A stretch of DNA of 64,000 nt from Agrobacterium arsenijevicii (GCA_000949895.1 JWIT01000015.1:38417-102416); one strand, 5' to 3'. Positions 1-8,913 are shown, counted from the stretch's first letter. Notes: generated from the letters alone by a model not told the origin. Translations and numbers: made by a program.

Positions 1-70
1 CCCATTTGAAGAAAACGATCAGGCTGGTGCCGATGATGATGAGCGGAATGAAGGATTCGAAACTGGACAT
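1..70 (-). CDS. N-terminus of a small membrane protein (runs off the left edge)
   Basis: Reading leftward, an ATG at position 70 is preceded by a good ribosome-binding site (GGGGGAGAAAG, about 6 bases upstream). It encodes 23 visible residues starting MSSFESFIPLIIIG and continuing into a hydrophobic stretch that looks like a transmembrane helix. The rest lies outside the window, so no function can be given. It is oriented the same way as the operon at 204-4642 and could be its last gene, about 130 bases downstream. Confidence 0.5.
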   Translation of the reverse strand, partial: MSSFESFIPLIIIGTSLIVFFKW

Positions 71-203
71 GATTCACTCTTTCTCCCCCCGACCATCATT
101 TTAGCGGCATGGAAGAAGCGCGTAATCTGCGGAATGTTATCCGTTCTTTTTTGGCAATTGCGGCCTGCGGTCCGCTGTCAAAAGGGCCGCAGGCCGAAAA
201 TCT

Positions 204-1439
204 CTAGCGGGGCAGGGATTTCACCGCCGCGGCACCACCTTCGCGGGCACTTTTCAGCGCCGCCACGCCGCAGAGAACCGACATGGCGCCAGCGCGCGAA
301 CCCGCCCGCTGCCGCAGCCGGTCGTTCGAGCCGGGTTTGAAGATCATGTCGCGCATACGGTTGTCGCCGCCATAATGGCCGCCCGGTTCATGCGGCACCC
401 ATATGCGTTCAACACCGCCGCCGAAGCTTTTCACCAGCAGGATTTCGTCGGCCGGCGGCTCCGTCCACGGCTGCTTTTCATATTGGCGCATTTCTATGCG
501 GCCCTTATGGCCGTTGAACGCAATGTGATGGCCTTCGATCGGCATATAGGTATTGAGTGAGTAGGAGACCTGCACGCCGCTCGCATAACGGATCGAAGCG
601 CTCATCGTGTCGGGAATGTCGATCTCCTCGCGGAAGACGCAGGCGTCGCGCATATAGCCGTCCACCGTCGAAGGGTCTTCATAGAGCGCGTCGAGGAAGG
701 GATCGGCAGCGAGATCCATGAAATAATCGCACTCACCCTTGTGCGGACAGGTGCGACAGCGCGTTCCGCGGAACGGTCCGTTCTTGCCATAATGCAGCAA
801 TTGTCCGAAGCCCTTCACTTCCACCGGATCGGAATCGAGATACCAGTTCAGAAGATCGAAGTGGTGCGTGGCCTTGTGCACGAACAGGCTGCCGGAATGT
901 TCGGTGAAGGCGTGCCAGCGGCGGAAATAATCCGCGCCATGCTGGTTATCGAGGTACCAGTGGAAATCGACCGACGTGACGGTGCCGATGGCGCCGTCGT
1001 CGATCAATTCCTTGATGCGTGCCGCCGTCGGCGAAAAACGGTAATTGAAGGAAACGTCGACGCGGCGGCCGCTTTTCGCCTCCGCCGCGCGGATGCGGTC
1101 GATCTTTTCCGGGGTCGTGGTCATGGGTTTTTCGCTGATGACATCGGCGCCGCCTTCAAGGGCGCGGATGATGATGTCGTCATGGGTGTCGTCAGGCGTA
1201 CAGACGATCACCAGTTCCGGGCGCTGCTCGACCATCATCCGGTCGAAATCGTCGTAAAGCGGTGCGCTTGATCCCATCATGGCGCGGGCCCGTTCGGCGC
1301 GCATCAGGTTCAGGTCGCAAATGCCGACCAGCTCGACGTAGTCGCTCCACCCGGCCAGAAGCTCGCGCCCCCACATGGTGGTGCCGCGATTGCCGGTGCC
1401 GACCAGCGCATAACGTTTGCGTTTCACCCTTTCAGGCAT
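204..1439 (-). CDS. Gfo/Idh/MocA-family NAD(P)-dependent oxidoreductase
   Basis: The 411-residue protein is a predicted cytoplasmic dehydrogenase acting on a sugar or cyclitol. The N-terminal Rossmann fold carries GTGNRG (14-19), and the family EKP motif is at 103-105, where the lysine contacts substrate and nicotinamide. A His/Asp-containing segment (KATHHFDLLNWYL, from about 189) matches the usual catalytic region. Unusual for the family is a cysteine cluster, C228-x2-C231-x5-C237 plus C267, which could hold a metal. The start is supported by GGGAGAG just upstream. It is the last gene of a four-gene operon that also holds a second, dissimilar family member (3500-4642), so it probably performs a different redox step of the same pathway. 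The substrate is unknown. Confidence 0.9.
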   Translation of the reverse strand: MPERVKRKRYALVGTGNRGTTMWGRELLAGWSDYVELVGICDLNLMRAERARAMMGSSAPLYDDFDRMMVEQRPELVIVCTPDDTHDDIIIRALEGGADVISEKPMTTTPEKIDRIRAAEAKSGRRVDVSFNYRFSPTAARIKELIDDGAIGTVTSVDFHWYLDNQHGADYFRRWHAFTEHSGSLFVHKATHHFDLLNWYLDSDPVEVKGFGQLLHYGKNGPFRGTRCRTCPHKGECDYFMDLAADPFLDALYEDPSTVDGYMRDACVFREEIDIPDTMSASIRYASGVQVSYSLNTYMPIEGHHIAFNGHKGRIEMRQYEKQPWTEPPADEILLVKSFGGGVERIWVPHEPGGHYGGDNRMRDMIFKPGSNDRLRQRAGSRAGAMSVLCGVAALKSAREGGAAAVKSLPR

Positions 1440-1458
1440 TTTCTCTCTCCCGGACCTG

Positions 1459-2280
1459 TCAACAAACGGTTTTGAAACGCTCGACGACGGTGGACAGAAC
1501 CTCGTCCATCGGGCGTGCCTGCCAGCGATGCGAAAAAATCTCCACTTCCTGCGGGCCGTGGAAGCCGGCGGCCTCGATCATGGCGCGAAACGCCTTCAGG
1601 TCAATCACGCCATCACCCATCATGCCGCGATCGTTGAGCGGATCAGTGGTCGGCACAAGCCAGTCGCAGATGTGGTGCGCCAGAATTTGCCCGTTTCGGC
1701 CCGCGCGCGCCACCTGTTCCTCCAGCTCCGGGTCCCACCAGACGTGGTAGACGTCGATGGCGACACCCGTTCCGGCACCCAGCCGGTCGCAGAGATCGAG
1801 CGATTGTTTCAGTGTGTTGAAGCAGGCCCGGTCGGCGGCATAGAATGGATGCAGCGGCTCGATGGCGAGCGGTATGCCGGCGGCTCTGGCATAGGGCAGG
1901 AGTTCGGCCATGCCGTCCTCCACCATCTGCCGCGCACCTTTAATGTCGCGTGAGCCCGCGGGCAGGCCGCCCACAACAAGCACGAGGCAATCGGCCTTCA
2001 TCGCGGCGGCCTCATCTACCGCACGCCTGTTGTCCTCGATGGCACGGCGGCGACCTTCCGCATCCGGTGCGGGGAAAAAGCCGCCACGGCAAAGGCCACT
2101 GAGGCGAAGGCCGTTCTGCTCGACAATTTTGGTGGCCTCGGCGAGGCCGACGCCATGCACCTGATCGCGCCAGGGCGAGATGGCGGTGATGCCATGCGCA
2201 AGGCAGGCATCGACGATCGCGCCAAACGAACCGCCTTGGCGCACGGTGGCAAAATTGATGGAAAGGCCTTCAAGGCTCAT
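1459..2280 (-). CDS. Sugar phosphate isomerase/epimerase-type TIM-barrel protein
   Basis: The 273-residue protein belongs to the xylose-isomerase-like TIM-barrel (AP endonuclease 2) superfamily. The expected divalent-metal ligands can be picked out: Glu in AIEPLHP, Asp in AIDVYHVWWD, His in HHICDW and Glu in QEVEIFS near the C-terminus. Members isomerise, epimerise or dehydrate sugars and keto-sugars. It sits between DUF993 (46 bases upstream) and the Gfo/Idh/MocA gene (19 bases downstream) in one transcript. Its likely job is to process the keto-sugar made by the operon's dehydrogenases. The exact reaction cannot be read from sequence. Confidence 0.88.
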   Translation of the reverse strand: MSLEGLSINFATVRQGGSFGAIVDACLAHGITAISPWRDQVHGVGLAEATKIVEQNGLRLSGLCRGGFFPAPDAEGRRRAIEDNRRAVDEAAAMKADCLVLVVGGLPAGSRDIKGARQMVEDGMAELLPYARAAGIPLAIEPLHPFYAADRACFNTLKQSLDLCDRLGAGTGVAIDVYHVWWDPELEEQVARAGRNGQILAHHICDWLVPTTDPLNDRGMMGDGVIDLKAFRAMIEAAGFHGPQEVEIFSHRWQARPMDEVLSTVVERFKTVC

Positions 2281-2325
2281 ATCGCTATCTCCCTCATTCT
2301 CTTTGTAGCTAGCCCGCGGGCCATC

Positions 2326-3489
2326 TCAACCAATGCCCCTGACAGCCAGAAACGCCTTCATGCGGTGCGTCGCTACATCCGGTTCGGCCAGCACATTGGC
2401 CTTGTCCGCCAGCCGGAAAAGCTCGGCGAAGTGCTGTGTGGAGCGGGTGCTTTCCTGCCCGCCGACCATGGTGAAATGATCCTGCAGGCCATTGAGATAG
2501 GCGAGGAACACGACGCCGGTTTTATAAAAGCGGGTCGGCGCCTTGAAGATATGGCGCGAGAGCGCCACCGTCGGCTCCAGAATGTCGAAGAATTCATTGT
2601 CCGCACCGCGCTTCAGGCTGGCGAGCGCCTTGGAGGCCGCTGGCGCAATGGCATCGAAAATGCCCAGCAGCGCGTCCGAATGTCCCTTCTCGTCACCGGC
2701 AATCAGTTCGGCATAATTGAAATCGTCACCGGTATACATGCGTACGCCGGCGGGCAGGCGGCGGCGCATGACGATTTCCTTCTCCTTGGAGAGAAGCGAA
2801 ATCTTGATGCCATCGATCTTGTCGGCATTCTCCTCGATCATAGCAAGGCAGGTTTCCATCGCTTCCATGTGGTCGCGAGACCCCCAGTACCCCTCAAGCG
2901 CGGGATCGAACATTTCTCCCAGCCAGTGGATCACCACTTTTTCGTTCGCATGGGAAAGAACCTTGGCATAGGCCTTGAGATAGTCGTCCGGGGAACCGGC
3001 GGCGGCGGCCAGCGCGCGGCTCGCCATCAGGATTACGCGTCCACCTTCTCCCTGAACAAAATCAAGCTGTTCCAGGTAAGAGTCGATAATCTGGTTCAGA
3101 TCGTAGCCGCTACCATTGAGGTGGTCGGTGCCGACGCCGCAGGCAATCAGCGCATCCTTGCGGGTGGCCGCTTCCTTCAGCGAACGGGAGATCAGTTCCT
3201 GCGCTTGCGGCCATGCCAGCCCCATGCCGCGCTGCGCCGTGTCCATGGCTTCGGCGACGCCAAGGCCGAGGTCCCACAGGCGGTGACGGAAGCGCAATGT
3301 AGCGTCCCAGTCGATGGCGGGGTTAAGCCACGGGTCGTTGTCGGCAAGAGGGTCGGCCACCACATGGGCGGCGGCGAAAGCGACGCGGTTGAAATCCGCG
3401 GCACTTCGTTTCTCAACGGCGACCGGCGTGCCTGATAGACTGTAGACCTCGATGCTGCGGTCGTCTTTCGGAAGCTTGAGTTCGCTCAC
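2326..3489 (-). CDS. DUF993 family protein (dihydrodipicolinate-synthase-like)
   Basis: I recognise this 387-residue protein as the DUF993 family, which is annotated in rhizobia as related to the dihydrodipicolinate synthase/aldolase TIM-barrel group. Family length and overall pattern fit (N-terminal LPKDDRSIEVYSLSG, a DPWLNPAIDWDATLRFR segment, and a MVGGQESTRS segment near the C-terminus). An aldolase or lyase acting on a sugar-derived keto acid would fit the operon, which has two oxidoreductases and a TIM-barrel isomerase, but no reaction is established to my knowledge. It starts 10 bases after the stop of the 3500-4642 gene, so the two are probably translationally coupled. Confidence 0.85.
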   Translation of the reverse strand: MSELKLPKDDRSIEVYSLSGTPVAVEKRSAADFNRVAFAAAHVVADPLADNDPWLNPAIDWDATLRFRHRLWDLGLGVAEAMDTAQRGMGLAWPQAQELISRSLKEAATRKDALIACGVGTDHLNGSGYDLNQIIDSYLEQLDFVQGEGGRVILMASRALAAAAGSPDDYLKAYAKVLSHANEKVVIHWLGEMFDPALEGYWGSRDHMEAMETCLAMIEENADKIDGIKISLLSKEKEIVMRRRLPAGVRMYTGDDFNYAELIAGDEKGHSDALLGIFDAIAPAASKALASLKRGADNEFFDILEPTVALSRHIFKAPTRFYKTGVVFLAYLNGLQDHFTMVGGQESTRSTQHFAELFRLADKANVLAEPDVATHRMKAFLAVRGIG

Positions 3490-3499
3490 TGTCGCCTCC

Positions 3500-4642
3500 T
3501 CAGGAGATCGCCGGAACGTCGAGCCAGCGACGTTCCTTCCACGATTTCAGTCCCAGTTCGGCCAGCTGCACGCCCTTCACGCCTTCCATCAGCCCGTAAG
3601 GCCACGGGTCGTTGTCGACGAGGTGGCGCACGAACATTTCCCATTGCGCCTTGAAGCCGTTGTCATAGGTGACGTTGTCAGGCACCTCCTGCCAGGTCTT
3701 GTAGAAATCGATGGTCTGTGGCTGGTCGGGGTTCCACACCGGCTTCGGTGTGTTGGTGCGGTGCTGCGTAAAGCATTTAGTCAGGCCCGCCACCGCCGAA
3801 CCATGTGTACCGTCTACCTGGAACGTTACGAGGTCGTCGCGGCGTACACGCACTGCCCATGAGGAGTTGATGTGGGCGATGGCACCGCCTTCCAGCTCGA
3901 AGGTGGCATAGGCCGCATCGTCCGCATCCGCCTTGTAGGCCTTGCCCTGCTCATCGAAACGCTCGGGGATATGGGTGGTGCCGAGGCAGCTCACCGATTT
4001 CACCGGGCCGAACAGATTGTCGAGCACGTAACGCCAGTGGCACAGCATATCGAGAATGATGCCGCCGCCATCTTTCAGGCGGTAGTTCCATGACGGGCGC
4101 TGTGCCGGTTGCCAGTCACCCTCGAAAACCCAATAACCGAACTCGCCGCGGACCGAGAGAATCTTGCCGAAAAAGCCGCTGTCGCGCAGCATCGCTAATT
4201 TGCGAAGGCCGGGAAGGAACAGCTTGTCCTGTACCACGCCGTGTTTGATGCCGGCGCTTTCGGCCAGCCGCGCAATCGCCAGCGCCTCTTCCATCGTGTC
4301 GGAAATCGGCTTTTCGCAATAGACGTTCTTGCCCGCCTTGATGGCCTTTTCCAGCAGGCTGCCGCGCATCTGCGTGGTGCCGGCGTCGAAGAACAGCGTG
4401 TCATCCGGGTTCGCAAGGGCTGCGTCAATGTCGGTCGTCCAGCGTGCAACATTGTGCTTTTTGGCGATTTCCTCGATCTTCGCGCCATTGCGGCCGACCA
4501 GGATCGGGTCGAGCATGACCCTTTCACCGCTCTTCAAAAGCACGCCACCCTGATCGCGAATGGCGAGAACGGAGCGCACGAGGTGCTGGTTGTAACCCAT
4601 GCGGCCGGTAATGCCGTGCATGATGACGCCGATACGTTTCAT
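3500..4642 (-). CDS. Gfo/Idh/MocA-family oxidoreductase, first gene of the operon
   Basis: The 380-residue cytoplasmic protein has an N-terminal nucleotide-binding turn GITGRMG (10-16) and the family EKP motif at 110-112. The ATG at 4642 is chosen over an upstream ATG at 4699 because AGGGAGG lies 6 bases before it. The upstream ATG would also place the start almost on the operator at 4704-4717. It is likely to oxidise the sugar imported by the divergent ABC transporter (5708-9990). Transcription probably starts near 4711 from the promoter at 4704-4747 and runs through DUF993, the isomerase and the second dehydrogenase. Confidence 0.9.
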   Translation of the reverse strand: MKRIGVIMHGITGRMGYNQHLVRSVLAIRDQGGVLLKSGERVMLDPILVGRNGAKIEEIAKKHNVARWTTDIDAALANPDDTLFFDAGTTQMRGSLLEKAIKAGKNVYCEKPISDTMEEALAIARLAESAGIKHGVVQDKLFLPGLRKLAMLRDSGFFGKILSVRGEFGYWVFEGDWQPAQRPSWNYRLKDGGGIILDMLCHWRYVLDNLFGPVKSVSCLGTTHIPERFDEQGKAYKADADDAAYATFELEGGAIAHINSSWAVRVRRDDLVTFQVDGTHGSAVAGLTKCFTQHRTNTPKPVWNPDQPQTIDFYKTWQEVPDNVTYDNGFKAQWEMFVRHLVDNDPWPYGLMEGVKGVQLAELGLKSWKERRWLDVPAIS

Positions 4643-4703
4643 GAATTTCCTCCCTAGGCGGCCTTTTCCCGCAAGGCCACATCCGTCAAACAATGGCACT
4701 TTG

Positions 4704-4747
4704 TAACCATTTGGTTATTTGTGGTCGTGAAGAGCGCAATCTGTCAA
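4704..4747 (-). promoter_or_regulatory. Promoter with TetR operator for the DUF993 sugar operon
   Basis: On the minus strand a TTGACA -35 box (4742-4747) is followed 30 bases later (first base to first base) by the near-palindrome TAACCAAATGGTTA (4704-4717), which falls at about -5 to +9. The same box at the same distance precedes the transporter promoter at 5601-5644. This supports a shared repressor, most simply the TetR protein encoded between them. Confidence 0.65.
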
Positions 4748-4822
4748 GGTGTTTTTGTCGGGAAAAATGGATGTTGTGGGATGCGCTGCAACCACGGCTT
4801 TTTGCCGCACCGCGAAAGCGAA

Positions 4823-4852
4823 AGGCGCGCTTCGCCATTGCGAAACGCGCCT
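4823..4852 (-). terminator. Hairpin terminator of the TetR gene
   Basis: Just beyond the TetR stop codon lies AGGCGCG (4823-4829) pairing with CGCGCCT (4846-4852), with inner TTCGC/GCGAA pairs, one mismatch and a four-base loop. On the minus strand the stem is followed by a T-rich stretch (CCTTTCGCTTT), which fits a Rho-independent terminator. Confidence 0.6.
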
Positions 4853-4889
4853 CGTCACTGTTCTCAAAGGGAAATCCGGTTCTACTGGT

Positions 4890-5588
4890 TCAGACCGGCC
4901 GCACCGCAGCAAGCAGGGTGTTGACGATGTGCTGGCCCCAGCGTTCCAGCTCAGTGGGGTCGGTCAGGTCGCGCTGGAAGATCGTCGACAGCGTGAATCG
5001 GTTCGACAGATAAAAGGCGCCGAGCGAGGCGATCGTCAGATAGATGTCGATCGGATCGAGTCCGTCACGGAATTCGCCGGTGTCGCGGCCGCGCCGCAAC
5101 ACGTCTTCAAGCTCGGAAATGAAGTTCGAATGCATCGCCGCAATCGTAGGAGATTGCCTGAGATACCGGGCTTTGTTGAGGTTTTCTGTTGCGAGAATGC
5201 TCAGGAATTCCGGGTGATCCAGAAAATAATGCCAGGTGAAAAGCGCGAGTTCCCGCAAGCCTTCCGAAGGCGCCTTGCGGGTGAGGTCTAGCCGCCGTTC
5301 GGTGTGGCGGATATGACGATAAGCGTCCTCCAGCACGGCAAGGTAGAGCGCGTCCTTGTCGCCGAAATAATGGTAGATCATCCGTTTGTTGGTGCCGGCA
5401 CGCCGCGCCACGACATCGATCCGTGCTCCTGCCAGCCCCTTGGCGGCCACCTCGCGGCGGGCGGCTTCAAGAATGGCGGCCCGCGTTCTTTCCGGGTTTC
5501 GCACCTGTGCAGTGGCGCGTTTGCGCTTCGGGGCAGGCGTTTCCTCAGGAGCCGGGTCGGGCAGCTGGTTTTTCGTTGTTTCTTCCAT
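4890..5588 (-). CDS. TetR/AcrR-family transcriptional regulator
   Basis: The protein has 232 residues from the ATG at 5588. A longer frame to 5690 exists but would run through the operator, and its extra residues look non-coding. After a charged, proline-rich N-terminal tail comes the TetR helix-turn-helix (DVVARRAGTNKRMIYHYFG), then an all-helical ligand and dimerisation domain ending in a segment typical of the family (LERWGQHIVNTLLAAVRP). The gene sits between the minus-strand sugar operon and the plus-strand transporter. The palindromes at 4704-4717 and 5631-5644 make it the likely repressor of both and of itself. The inducer is presumably the imported sugar or an intermediate. Confidence 0.9.
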   Translation of the reverse strand: MEETTKNQLPDPAPEETPAPKRKRATAQVRNPERTRAAILEAARREVAAKGLAGARIDVVARRAGTNKRMIYHYFGDKDALYLAVLEDAYRHIRHTERRLDLTRKAPSEGLRELALFTWHYFLDHPEFLSILATENLNKARYLRQSPTIAAMHSNFISELEDVLRRGRDTGEFRDGLDPIDIYLTIASLGAFYLSNRFTLSTIFQRDLTDPTELERWGQHIVNTLLAAVRPV

Positions 5589-5600
5589 CGTGACACCCGC

Positions 5601-5644
5601 TTGACAATGTTGTCGATCAGTGTTCCCATGTAACCAATTAGTTA
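5601..5644 (+). promoter_or_regulatory. Promoter with TetR operator for the ABC transporter (and tetR)
   Basis: TTGACA (5601-5606) is followed at 30 bases by TAACCAATTAGTTA (5631-5644), a near-palindrome closely matching the one at 4704-4717. The expected start of transcription is near 5637, leaving a leader of about 70 bases, the same as on the other side. The site also lies upstream of tetR, so autoregulation is likely. A second perfect inverted repeat, GACAA-TG-TTGTC (5603-5614), overlaps the -35 box. Confidence 0.65.
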
Positions 5645-5707
5645 TAAAACGGCAATAGTCGTTTACACCCATCATCAATTTGGCAGTCAATTAGGGAGGA
5701 GTTGCCA

Positions 5708-6997
5708 ATGCCCGTGATGCTTCACAGGAGAAGTGTGCTTTCAACCGGGCTTGCGGCCCTTTCGCTGGCAACGTTGGGAGGCGTTTCAGCACAGGCCCAG
5801 GCCGCACGGCTACGTATGTTGTGGTGGGGGTCGCAGGAACGTGCGGACCGCACCAACAAGGCGATATCAGCCTACAAGCAGGTGAAACCGGATCTCGATA
5901 TTGCCGGGGAATTCGCCGGCTGGAGCGATTATTGGCCGCGTCTCGCCACGCAGGTGGCGGGCCGCAACGCGCCTGATCTGATCCAGATGGATTACCGTTA
6001 TATCTTCGAATATGGCCGGCGCGGCGCGCTTGCGCCACTTGACGACTATATCGGCAAGGGCCTGAAGATCGAAGACTTCGGCAAGATGAACATCGATTCA
6101 GGCCGGGTCGACGGCAAGCTTTACGGCATCAATCTCGGGGTCAATTCAAGTGCTGTCTTCTTCGACAAGGCGGCCTGGGAAAAATCCGGCGCAACGCCGC
6201 CCTCGATCGGGCAGACCTGGGAAGAGTTTGCCGAAAACGCCGCCAAACTCAGCAAGAACAAGCCGAAACCCGGCTATTATGCCACCGCTGATGCCAGCGG
6301 CGTGGAGCCGAGCTTTGAGAACTGGCTGCGCCAGAACGGCAAGTCGCTTTATACGGTCGATGGCGGCATCGGTTTCGATCCGACTGACGCGACCAAGTGG
6401 TTCACCATGTGGGCGGATCTGCGCAAAAGCGGCGCCTGCGTACCAGCCGATATTCAGGCGCTCGACCAGTTGAACATCGAAACCAACGCACTGACGACGG
6501 GCAAGGCGGCAACCGCATTTGCCCATTCCAACCAGTTCGTCGGTTATCAGGCGCTCAACAAAGCCAAGCTGGCGATAACCTCTTATCCCAAAAGCGCGAA
6601 GGATGGCCCTTCCGGCCACTACCTGAAACCCTCCATGCTCATCAGCGTCGCCAATGGCAGCGCCGGCATCGAGCAGGCGATCGGCTTCATCAACTTCCTT
6701 GTTGCCGAACCGCAGGGCGTCGACATTCTGGGCGTGGAGCGCGGCGTTCCGCCATCGGAATCCATGCGCAACCAGCTGACCGGCAAGCTCGACGAGGTCA
6801 GCAAGAGCATGGTGGAATATATTGCCGAGATCACCCCCGGTGTCGGCGATCTGCCGCCGGCACCACCTCCGGGCGCTGGCGAATTCGCCTTCGTCCTGAA
6901 GCGCACGGCGGAGGAGATCGGCTTCGGCAAGATTTCGCCGAGCGAAGGTGGCGACCGGCTCGTCAAAGAATCTGAAACCGTTATCAAACGGAAGTGA
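5708..6997 (+). CDS. Extracellular sugar-binding protein of a CUT1-type ABC transporter
   Basis: The 429-residue periplasmic solute-binding protein has an N-terminal signal with paired arginines (HRRSVLSTG) and an alanine-rich cleavage region (VSAQAQAA), possibly a Tat signal. The ATG at 5708 is preferred over an in-frame TTG at 5702 because AGGGAGGAG ends 7 bases upstream of it. The mature protein is a typical group 1 binding protein (LRMLWWGSQERADRTNK at its start). It is a clear paralogue of the orphan binding protein at 15703-16995: both contain SDYW, AGRN, DGKLYG and LGVERGVPP. It is followed by two permeases and an ATPase in one operon. Confidence 0.92.
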   Translation: MPVMLHRRSVLSTGLAALSLATLGGVSAQAQAARLRMLWWGSQERADRTNKAISAYKQVKPDLDIAGEFAGWSDYWPRLATQVAGRNAPDLIQMDYRYIFEYGRRGALAPLDDYIGKGLKIEDFGKMNIDSGRVDGKLYGINLGVNSSAVFFDKAAWEKSGATPPSIGQTWEEFAENAAKLSKNKPKPGYYATADASGVEPSFENWLRQNGKSLYTVDGGIGFDPTDATKWFTMWADLRKSGACVPADIQALDQLNIETNALTTGKAATAFAHSNQFVGYQALNKAKLAITSYPKSAKDGPSGHYLKPSMLISVANGSAGIEQAIGFINFLVAEPQGVDILGVERGVPPSESMRNQLTGKLDEVSKSMVEYIAEITPGVGDLPPAPPPGAGEFAFVLKRTAEEIGFGKISPSEGGDRLVKESETVIKRK

Positions 6998-7003
6998 TGG
7001 CAT

Positions 7004-7957
7004 ATGGCCTTTCGATCTGAAACTCTCGTGGAGGAGAGCCGTGGCGCAGCTCTCCCGAAGCGGGCAGGCGTGAAGCGGCTTTTGGACCGCAACATTCACG
7101 CCTACCTGTTTCTCCTGCCCTGGCTGATCGGCTTTTTCGGTCTGACGCTCGGCCCGGCGCTGGTGTCGCTTTATCTGTCGTTCACCAATTACGATCTGCT
7201 CCAATCTCCTGATTGGGTGGGGGCGGCCAATTACGTGCGCATAGCCACTGCCGATCCGAAATTCGCCGCCGCCATGCAGGTCACCTTTACCTATGTGCTG
7301 CTGTCGGTGCCTCTGAAGCTGATCTTTGCGCTGCTGGTGGCACTTGCCTTCAATCGCGGCATAAAGGGGCTGACGCTCTACCGGGCGATCTTCTATCTGC
7401 CGTCGCTGCTCGGCTCCAGCGTGGCCATCGCCGTTCTCTGGCGGCAGCTTTTTGCCTCCGACGGTCTCGTCAACATGATCCTGTGGCAGGTTTTCGGTTA
7501 CGAGGGGCCAAGCTGGATTTCCAATCCGGACTACTCGCTCTACACGCTGGTCATCCTGTCCGTCTGGCAGTTCGGCTCGCCGATGATCATCTTCCTCGCC
7601 GGGCTCCGGCAAATCCCGCAGGATATGTATGAGGCTGCCGATATCGACGGTGCGAGCAAGATGCGGCAGTTCTTCCGCATTACGCTGCCGCTTTTGACGC
7701 CGGTGATCTTCTTCAATGCCGTGATCCAGACGATCGACGCTTTCAAGGCCTTCACGCCCGCCTTCATCATTTCCGAAGGCACCGGCGGGCCGATCAACTC
7801 GACGCTGTTCTACACGCTCTATCTCTACCAGGAAGCCTTCGGTTTCTTCCGCATGGGATATGCCTCGGCACTTGCCTGGATTCTTGTGATCATCATCGCG
7901 CTGTTCACGGCCTTCTCGTTCCTCAGCGCGAAATACTGGGTGCATTACGATGACTGA
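7004..7957 (+). CDS. Sugar ABC transporter permease (first membrane subunit)
   Basis: The 317-residue inner-membrane protein starts 6 bases after the binding-protein gene. It has about six hydrophobic helices beginning near residue 30 (AYLFLLPWLIGFFG). The EAA loop that docks on the ATPase is visible (EAADIDGASKMRQFF). Pattern and length match MalF/UgpA-type CUT1 permeases. It overlaps the next permease gene by 8 bases. Its partners are the proteins at 5708, 7950 and 8914. Confidence 0.92.
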   Translation: MAFRSETLVEESRGAALPKRAGVKRLLDRNIHAYLFLLPWLIGFFGLTLGPALVSLYLSFTNYDLLQSPDWVGAANYVRIATADPKFAAAMQVTFTYVLLSVPLKLIFALLVALAFNRGIKGLTLYRAIFYLPSLLGSSVAIAVLWRQLFASDGLVNMILWQVFGYEGPSWISNPDYSLYTLVILSVWQFGSPMIIFLAGLRQIPQDMYEAADIDGASKMRQFFRITLPLLTPVIFFNAVIQTIDAFKAFTPAFIISEGTGGPINSTLFYTLYLYQEAFGFFRMGYASALAWILVIIIALFTAFSFLSAKYWVHYDD

Positions 7958-8825
7958 CGCTGTTACCGCTCCCCGGCCGGGACAAGGCCCGCAACGCTCA
8001 CCGCTGATGTCGGTGTTGCTGCATGCGGCGCTGATCCTCGCCTCCTTTGCGATGCTTTATCCGATCCTGTGGATGATTTCGGGTTCGTTCCGCCCGCAGG
8101 ACGAGCTGTTCGGCTCCTCCTCGCTCATTCCCTCGTCGGTCGATTTCGGCGGCTATATCCGTGGCTGGACCGGGCTTCAGGTCAGTTTCGGTCAGTTTTT
8201 CTGGAACTCGTTCTTCATCTCGGTGCTGGCCACCATCGGCAACGTGGTCGGCTGCTCGCTTGCCGCCTTCGCTTTCGCCAGGCTCCGGTTCGGTGGGCGC
8301 AATTTCTGGTTCGCGCTGATGCTCGGCACCTTGATGCTGCCCTATCACGTGGTGCTCATCCCGCAATATATCCTGTTTCTGGAAATGGGCTGGGTGAATA
8401 CCTCGCTGCCGCTGATCGTGCCGAAGTACCTTGCGACCGACGCCTTTTTCATCTTCCTCATGGTGCAGTTCTTCCGGGGTATCCCGCGCGAGCTGGATGA
8501 GGCGGCGGTGATGGACGGTTGCTCGCCCTTCCGGATTTACTGGAAGATCATGCTGCCCTTGTCGCTGCCGGTTCTGGCCACGGCCGCCATCTTTTCCTTC
8601 ATCTGGACCTGGGACGACTTCTTCGGTCCGCTGATCTATCTGAACGACATCAACACCTACACCGTGCAGCTCGGCCTCAGATCCTTCGTGGATTCCACCG
8701 GCAGCTCGGACTGGACCTCGCTTTTCGCCATGTCCAACCTGTCACTGGTGCCGGTCTTCCTGTTCTTCCTGTTCTTCCAGCGGCTGTTGATCGAAGGCAT
8801 CGCCACCACCGGAATGAAACGCTGA
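7950..8825 (+). CDS. Sugar ABC transporter permease (second membrane subunit)
   Basis: The 291-residue protein is a MalG/UgpE-type permease. It has a short polar N-terminus, then hydrophobic helices (LLHAALILASFAMLYPILW) and the EAA loop (DEAAVMDGCSPFRIYWK). The start ATG lies inside the end of the preceding gene (8-base overlap), which points to translational coupling. It forms the heterodimeric channel with the 7004-7957 product. Confidence 0.92.
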   Translation: MTDAVTAPRPGQGPQRSPLMSVLLHAALILASFAMLYPILWMISGSFRPQDELFGSSSLIPSSVDFGGYIRGWTGLQVSFGQFFWNSFFISVLATIGNVVGCSLAAFAFARLRFGGRNFWFALMLGTLMLPYHVVLIPQYILFLEMGWVNTSLPLIVPKYLATDAFFIFLMVQFFRGIPRELDEAAVMDGCSPFRIYWKIMLPLSLPVLATAAIFSFIWTWDDFFGPLIYLNDINTYTVQLGLRSFVDSTGSSDWTSLFAMSNLSLVPVFLFFLFFQRLLIEGIATTGMKR

Positions 8826-8913
8826 ACGGACGAAACGGGACCGAAAACGAATTGCAGAATATCAACACCGTCGCGGCTGCCTTGTTTGCGGCGCGACGGT
8901 CGGGAGAAACAGC

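Noticed and set aside
6146..7945. Very long open frame on the minus strand opposite the sugar-binding protein and permease (similar ones lie opposite 45.5-47.9 kb and 47.8-50.2 kb).
   Set aside because: These frames are open because of GC-rich codon bias in the real genes. Their translations are low-complexity and Arg/His/Gly-rich, and they lie opposite strongly supported genes.
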